A stretch of DNA of 64,000 nt from UBA12087 sp964370815. GTDB lineage: Bacteria > Chloroflexota > Anaerolineae > Anaerolineales > Villigracilaceae. The stretch lies in the NCBI GenBank assembly GCA_964370815.1, contig CAYJKQ010000001.1:434001-498000 (forward strand), written 5' to 3'. The notes beneath the pieces were generated by a model, which was given only the letters and a program-made list of their open reading frames with translations, ran no database searches and was not told the DNA's origin. Below are positions 59,940 through 64,000 of this stretch, one piece after another. Made by a program: the position numbers and the translations under genes. Each line of letters opens with the position of its first letter. Positions within the stretch are counted from its first letter, which is position 1.

Positions 59940-61379
59940 TTATTTATTCTTCAGGTACTCATCAATTGCTATTCCTGCTTTATGACCTGCAACCATGGCT
60001 GTTACGACCAAATCTGGGCCAGTCACGCCGTCTCCGCCAGCAAAAACACCTTCACGAGTTGTCGCACCAGTCTCTTTATCAACAACAGTGATCAATCCCC
60101 AATCGTGAGTTTCCAGACCATCCGTTGCTTTTCCGATTGTCGGATCTGGCCAATACCCCAAAGCCTTAATTGCTGTATCCACTGCAACGGAAAAATTTGA
60201 TCCTTCAACGGGAACAGGCTTTCTACGACCTTTGGCATCGGGTTCTCCCAATTGCATTTCAATACATTCGATAGCTGCCAAACGTCCATCGTCACCGGCA
60301 ATAAATTTTATCGGTTGTGTCAAAAAATGATACTGAGCTCCTTCCTCTTTAGCCATATGGCGATCCTTTGCTCCGCCGGGCATTTCTTTTTCGGTGCGAC
60401 GATATAAACATGTAACCTGTTCAGCTCCCATCCGTAAAGCTGTACGCAAGCAATCAGAGGCTGTATCTCCACCACCTATCACAGCAACACGCTTTCCAAT
60501 CACAGGCCGCTCACGTTTATCATCTGGTAATAAATCAATATCCGTATTTGCCCGGATCAGAAAGTCAGTCCCCTCATAAACTCCTGGAAGGTCTTCCCCA
60601 GGAATTTCCATTTTTGCATCAATCCCGGTTCCGATGCCAATAAACACAGCATCAAATTTTTCTTTGTGGAATAAATCATCGATGGATATGTCTCTTCCAA
60701 TAAAGGTATTCCCAACAAATTTAGCCCCTGCTTGTTCATAATCTTCCCACCGGCAAAATACTACTTCTTTTGTTAGCTTGAAATTAGGGATTCCATATAT
60801 CAGCAATCCACCTGGAGCAGGTTTTGCGTCATAAAGAGTAACTTGATGTCCTTTTGTAAGCAAATATTCTGCACATCCCAAACCAGCCGGTCCAGCCCCA
60901 ACCATGGCAACTCTTTTACCTGTTGGTTGATCTACTGGAATCGAGACACCCTGTTGTTTTCTCTCATAGCAGGTAACAAAAGTTTCAAGAGGTCCGCAAA
61001 GAACTGGTTCGTGAGTTTTGTTAAGTACACAAGAACCCTCACAAAGTTGCTCGTGAGGGCAAACCCTCGAGCAGATTTCAGGCAATGAACTGGTTTGACG
61101 GTAGAGGTGAGATGCTTCCACGTATCTTCCCTGTTCAATCAACCACATGGCAGAGGGAATATCATTATGAGTTGGGCAGGCGAGCATACAAGGTGCCGGA
61201 TCTGGGCAATGGATGCATCGAGAAGCCTCCAACATGGCACGATTTGAATCTAAAGGAACAACAACATCGCCAAAATCGCAAACTCGCTCTGTAGGCTGCC
61301 TTAACGCAGAATGCTCAAAAGGCATATATACACGGGCTTTCCGATCGATTTCCAAATTTTCACTTGGGATTTTTTGCAT
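59940..61379 (-). CDS. gltD: NADPH-dependent glutamate synthase small-subunit-type oxidoreductase
   Basis: A 479-residue flavoprotein of the glutamate synthase beta-subunit family. The N-terminal domain holds cysteines for two 4Fe-4S clusters (CIHCPDPAPCMLACP and CSRVCPHEQLCEGSC). The FAD-binding motif is GAGPAGLGCAEYLLTKGHQ, the NADPH-binding motif is GGGDTASDCLRTALRMGA and the C-terminus has FAGGDGVTGPDLVVTAMVAGHKAG. With a large subunit it passes NADPH electrons to glutamate synthesis. No gltB is in the window, and stand-alone relatives pair with other oxidoreductases or ferredoxin, so the role as glutamate synthase is inferred. Confidence 0.85.
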   Translation of the reverse strand: MQKIPSENLEIDRKARVYMPFEHSALRQPTERVCDFGDVVVPLDSNRAMLEASRCIHCPDPAPCMLACPTHNDIPSAMWLIEQGRYVEASHLYRQTSSLPEICSRVCPHEQLCEGSCVLNKTHEPVLCGPLETFVTCYERKQQGVSIPVDQPTGKRVAMVGAGPAGLGCAEYLLTKGHQVTLYDAKPAPGGLLIYGIPNFKLTKEVVFCRWEDYEQAGAKFVGNTFIGRDISIDDLFHKEKFDAVFIGIGTGIDAKMEIPGEDLPGVYEGTDFLIRANTDIDLLPDDKRERPVIGKRVAVIGGGDTASDCLRTALRMGAEQVTCLYRRTEKEMPGGAKDRHMAKEEGAQYHFLTQPIKFIAGDDGRLAAIECIEMQLGEPDAKGRRKPVPVEGSNFSVAVDTAIKALGYWPDPTIGKATDGLETHDWGLITVVDKETGATTREGVFAGGDGVTGPDLVVTAMVAGHKAGIAIDEYLKNK

Positions 61380-61581
61380 TGGCTTACTCCTAATGGTTCA
61401 TGAAACATTTCGATCAATGTCATGATACCCAAACTTTACGCTTACTCACAGGCGTAAATGTCATCAATGGAAGCGACGATAATCATATAGTGTCGATTAT
61501 GTATTTTTTATTAATTATTGCTCATAAAACCTTATGTCATATGGTTATTTCAAGTAAAATTTAATATTGACGGAGGTTCTT

Positions 61582-63000
61582 ATGAAAAAATTTGGAAAAC
61601 TATTAATTGTCCTTAGCATATTACTTGTATTAACAATTGCTTTTTTCTGGTTTCAAAATCAGAGACAGGTTTCTTCCCAGAGTGGTTATCAAACAGTGGA
61701 AGCCCAAGAAGGTTCACTTAAAGCAACAATTGGTGCGACTGGTACTGTTCGTTCCAATCAATCGGCAATATTAACCTGGCAAACATCCGGCACAATTGGC
61801 GATATTCAGGTGGTTTTAGGTGAGCAAATTACAAAGGGTTCGACTCTCGCATCTCTTCTCCCCGGTTCCCTACCCCAGAACGTTATTCTGGCGCAAGCAG
61901 ATCTGGTGATTGCTAAAAGGGCTTTAGAAACTGTAACGAATTCAATAACTACCCAAGCTCAGGCTCAATTGGCACTTGCCAATGCTCAAAGGACTTATGA
62001 TGATGCCAAATGGACTCGTCAAAACCTTGAAACGGGGAGAGATAATATTGATGCAGCGGCAAATGCAGAAGCTCAATATATAATCGCGAGCAAATCTCTT
62101 GAAACTGCCCAGGCAGCTTATGATAGAGTGGCGAGCCTGGCAGATGATAACCCCATCAAAGCACAGGCTTACAGCACACTTTATGCGGCACAGCAAGCAG
62201 TAAAATCCAGACTGAATGCCTGGAATTGGTATAAAAGTCAGGCTAATTCGCAAGATATATCAGAGGCAGATGCCAGACTAGCCCTGGCAGAAGCCCAACT
62301 CCAGGATGCCCAACGAGAATGGGATCGTTTAAAAAACGGACCCGATCCAGATGACATCGCATCTGCCCAAGCCCGAGTCACTGCTTCTCAAGCCATTCTC
62401 AAATTTGCATCTCTTCTAGCCCCATTTTCTGGAACAGTAACAGAAGTTAAGTCAATGTTAGGCGACCAAGTTTCTCCAGGGGTTCCCGGATTTAGAGTTG
62501 ATGATCTCTCCAGATTGCTGGTTGATGTTCAAGTATCCGAAGTAGATATTAATGGGGTAAAAATGGATCAGCCGGTAACCCTCACTTTTGACGCTATTCT
62601 CGATGTAATTTACAACGGAAAAGTTGTGTCTGTTGCCCAAGTAGGAAATACAACTCAAGGAGCTGTCACTTTTACAGTTACGGTTGAATTGACCGATTTT
62701 GATAATCGCGTCAAACCAGGTATGACCTCAGCTGTAACTATTGTTGTCAATCAATTGGATAATGTATTACTTGTTCCTAATCGCGCCGTCAGACTCGTGG
62801 ATAATCAACGTGTCGTTTATATTTTAGTTAATGGCGAAGCAAAAGAAGTTGAAATCACCCTCGGTGCAACCTCCGGGATTGACAGTGAAGTCCTTTCTGG
62901 CGATCTCAAAAAAGGAGATCTTATCATTCTAAACCCATCTTTAAATATTGGACCAGGCAGCAGCAATGGAAGAGGAATGGGGGAAATGTTCGGTGGATGA
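61582..63000 (+). CDS. HlyD/MacA-type periplasmic adaptor protein
   Basis: A 472-residue membrane-fusion protein. An N-terminal transmembrane segment (KLLIVLSILLVLTIAFFWF) is followed by a barrel-sandwich half, a coiled-coil hairpin rich in Ala, Gln and Glu at about residues 100-270, the second sandwich half (SLLAPFSGTVTEVKSMLGDQVSPG) and beta-barrel domains. The Gly/Met-rich tail ends in GRGMGEMFGG. It would bridge the MacB-like ABC exporter encoded next to it with the cell wall or surface. GGAGG lies five bases before the ATG. An open frame starts five codons upstream at a TTG but has no better site. Confidence 0.88.
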   Translation: MKKFGKLLIVLSILLVLTIAFFWFQNQRQVSSQSGYQTVEAQEGSLKATIGATGTVRSNQSAILTWQTSGTIGDIQVVLGEQITKGSTLASLLPGSLPQNVILAQADLVIAKRALETVTNSITTQAQAQLALANAQRTYDDAKWTRQNLETGRDNIDAAANAEAQYIIASKSLETAQAAYDRVASLADDNPIKAQAYSTLYAAQQAVKSRLNAWNWYKSQANSQDISEADARLALAEAQLQDAQREWDRLKNGPDPDDIASAQARVTASQAILKFASLLAPFSGTVTEVKSMLGDQVSPGVPGFRVDDLSRLLVDVQVSEVDINGVKMDQPVTLTFDAILDVIYNGKVVSVAQVGNTTQGAVTFTVTVELTDFDNRVKPGMTSAVTIVVNQLDNVLLVPNRAVRLVDNQRVVYILVNGEAKEVEITLGATSGIDSEVLSGDLKKGDLIILNPSLNIGPGSSNGRGMGEMFGG

Positions 63001-63673
63001 TCCCGTTATCGTTGCCAATAATCTTGCCAAGATCTACATAATGGGCAAGGTAGAGGTCCATGCACTCGTGGATGTATCCCTCCAAATAAATCGTGGAGAA
63101 GTGGTATCTATCATGGGGCCATCAGGCTCAGGGAAATCCACGCTCATGAATATTTTGGGTTGTCTAGATCTCCCCACCAAAGGGGATTATATGCTGGATG
63201 GTGAAATAGTTTCTACATTAAATGACGATCAACTGGCCAGCATTAGAAATCGTAAAGTTGGCTTTGTATTTCAAAGTTTCAATCTTCTAACACGCTCCAC
63301 TGCATTGGTAAACGTTGAATTACCATTACGGTATGCAGGAATCTCAAGTGGTCGAAAGATTATTGCTCAAGAAGCTCTCGAAGCTGTTGGGTTGGGTGAC
63401 CGTATCCAACACAAACCATCGGAATTATCAGGAGGCCAACAACAACGCGTCGCCATCGCCCGTGCGCTGGTTAATAAGCCAGCCATTCTGATGGCTGATG
63501 AACCTACGGGTAACCTGGATTCTAAGGTCGGTCAAGAAATCATGGATCTCTTGCTAAATTTGAACAAAGAAAGCGGAACAACTCTCATCATTGTCACCCA
63601 TGATCCCGAAATCTCAACACAAACCCAACGTGTGATCAAATTACGCGATGGTCTTGTGGAGGACATAAAATGA
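62993..63673 (+). CDS. MacB-type ABC exporter ATP-binding protein
   Basis: A 226-residue ATPase of the LolD/MacB group: Walker A GPSGSGKSTLMNILGCLD, the Q-loop VFQSFNLLTRST, the signature LSGGQQQRVAIARAL and Walker B ILMADEPTGNLDS. It powers the permease encoded immediately after it. I prefer the GTG at 62993 (GGGGGA about eight bases upstream), which gives the usual N-terminus just before VIVANNLAKIY. ATG at 62966 and TTG at 62948 are alternatives with longer overlaps. Either way the gene overlaps the end of the adaptor gene. Confidence 0.9.
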   Translation: MDDPVIVANNLAKIYIMGKVEVHALVDVSLQINRGEVVSIMGPSGSGKSTLMNILGCLDLPTKGDYMLDGEIVSTLNDDQLASIRNRKVGFVFQSFNLLTRSTALVNVELPLRYAGISSGRKIIAQEALEAVGLGDRIQHKPSELSGGQQQRVAIARALVNKPAILMADEPTGNLDSKVGQEIMDLLLNLNKESGTTLIIVTHDPEISTQTQRVIKLRDGLVEDIK

Positions 63674-64000
63674 ACTTTGGACAATCCCTGTTGGAAGCTC
63701 TCGAAAGTCTGAATGCGAACAAATTGCGTTCCAGCCTGACAATGCTTGGAATCGTCATCGGTGTTGGGGCTGTTATTGCCATGCTTTCCATTGGAGCCGG
63801 AGCCCAAAGTACCATAACGGGCTCCATTCAAGATATCGGATCAAATCTAATATTTGTGAGTAGTCAACGGTCTGATGCTGTACGCAACCCAAAACCGCTC
63901 ACTCTTGAAGACGCCCTGGCAATTGCTGATCCCTTACAAGCGCCATCTGTTGACCAGGTTGCCCCAACCATTCAAGGAAAGGTCGAAATCTCTTTTGGTG
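63670..64000 (+). CDS. MacB-type ABC exporter permease, N-terminal part, cut by window end
   Basis: The ATG at 63670 overlaps the ATPase stop as ATGA. The 110 visible codons read MNFGQSLLEALESLNANKLRSSLTMLGIVIGVGAVIAMLSIGAGAQ and onward. This is the standard start of MacB/FtsX-like permeases: an amphipathic helix, the conserved N-K-LRS-LT-LGI-IGV motif, the first transmembrane segment, then the start of the extracytoplasmic MacB core domain. The remaining membrane segments lie beyond the window. With the adaptor and ATPase it forms a tripartite-like exporter of unknown substrate. Confidence 0.9.
   Translation, partial: MNFGQSLLEALESLNANKLRSSLTMLGIVIGVGAVIAMLSIGAGAQSTITGSIQDIGSNLIFVSSQRSDAVRNPKPLTLEDALAIADPLQAPSVDQVAPTIQGKVEISFG

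Noticed and set aside
1..64000. CRISPR arrays, tRNA or rRNA genes and prophage
   Set aside because: I saw no regularly spaced short repeats, no T-arm or anticodon-arm patterns of tRNA, no rRNA sequence and no phage structural or integrase genes.

Overview
The window looks like a chromosomal segment of a Chloroflexota bacterium, most likely class Anaerolineae. I infer this from the mix of genes rather than from a marker gene: many lipoproteins with Pro/Thr-rich linkers after the lipobox, zinc-ribbon membrane proteins, LysM and CapA-like envelope proteins, a Tad-type pilus protein, Ni superoxide dismutase with its own protease, a eukaryote-like citrate synthase, and a moderately AT-rich composition. 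There are no rRNA or tRNA genes, no CRISPR array, no phage genes and no insertion sequence. Nearly all the sequence is ordinary, densely packed housekeeping DNA.

Layout. 0.2-6.6 kb (minus strand): pckA and an aspartate-type aminotransferase, then fabD, rpmF, prfB (with an intact programmed +1 frameshift) and ftsY. 6.6-7.5 kb (plus): an OsmC-like protein and thioredoxin, divergent from ftsY across a palindromic double promoter. 7.7-9.0 kb: a MurA-type enzyme with Asp in place of the fosfomycin-target Cys. 9.2-13.1 kb: a prepilin peptidase and two nearly identical tandem copies of a Tad-domain pilus/adhesin gene. 13.4-21.2 kb: uvrB, a lipoprotein, mfd and pth. 21.8-26.1 kb: a Roadblock protein, pyrG, plsC and eno. 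26.5-32.2 kb: a lipoprotein hydrolase, a three-gene 2-oxoacid dehydrogenase-like operon and a LysM protein. 32.4-35.7 kb: gltA, mdh and trxB. 35.8-41.6 kb: a class III aminotransferase, a KynB-like cyclase, a CapA-like lipoprotein, a MenC-like enolase-superfamily enzyme and two small membrane proteins. 41.7-43.2 kb: ferredoxin, sodN and its S26 protease. 43.3-48.4 kb: an EamA transporter and the glycogen genes glgA-glgC-malQ. 48.9-52.7 kb: penicillin acylase, an FmdB-type zinc ribbon and menA. 52.7-59.8 kb: a long minus-strand run with an ABC importer, DedA, PrsW, a DsbA-cyclophilin fusion and a membrane HExxH protein. 59.9-64 kb: a GltD-type oxidoreductase and a MacA/MacB-like export system cut by the window end.

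How the genes fit together. Central carbon metabolism is well represented (pckA, mdh, gltA, eno, glycogen synthesis and 4-alpha-glucanotransferase). Menaquinone synthesis is suggested by menA and perhaps menC. Oxidative-stress and thiol functions recur (OsmC, TrxA, TrxB, NiSOD, DsbA-like). DNA repair is represented by UvrB and Mfd.

The most unusual item is the operon at 27.8-30.8 kb. It encodes the E1 alpha and beta subunits of a thiamine-diphosphate 2-oxoacid dehydrogenase. Where the E2 acyltransferase should be, there is a protein that joins a lipoyl domain and an E1/E3-binding domain to a NeuD/PglD-type sugar acyltransferase. This suggests that an acyl group generated on the lipoyl arm may be passed straight to a sugar or similar acceptor. 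Also worth attention are the tandem Tad gene duplication, recurrent promoter spacings that predict leaderless mRNAs, and several long perfect hairpins between genes.
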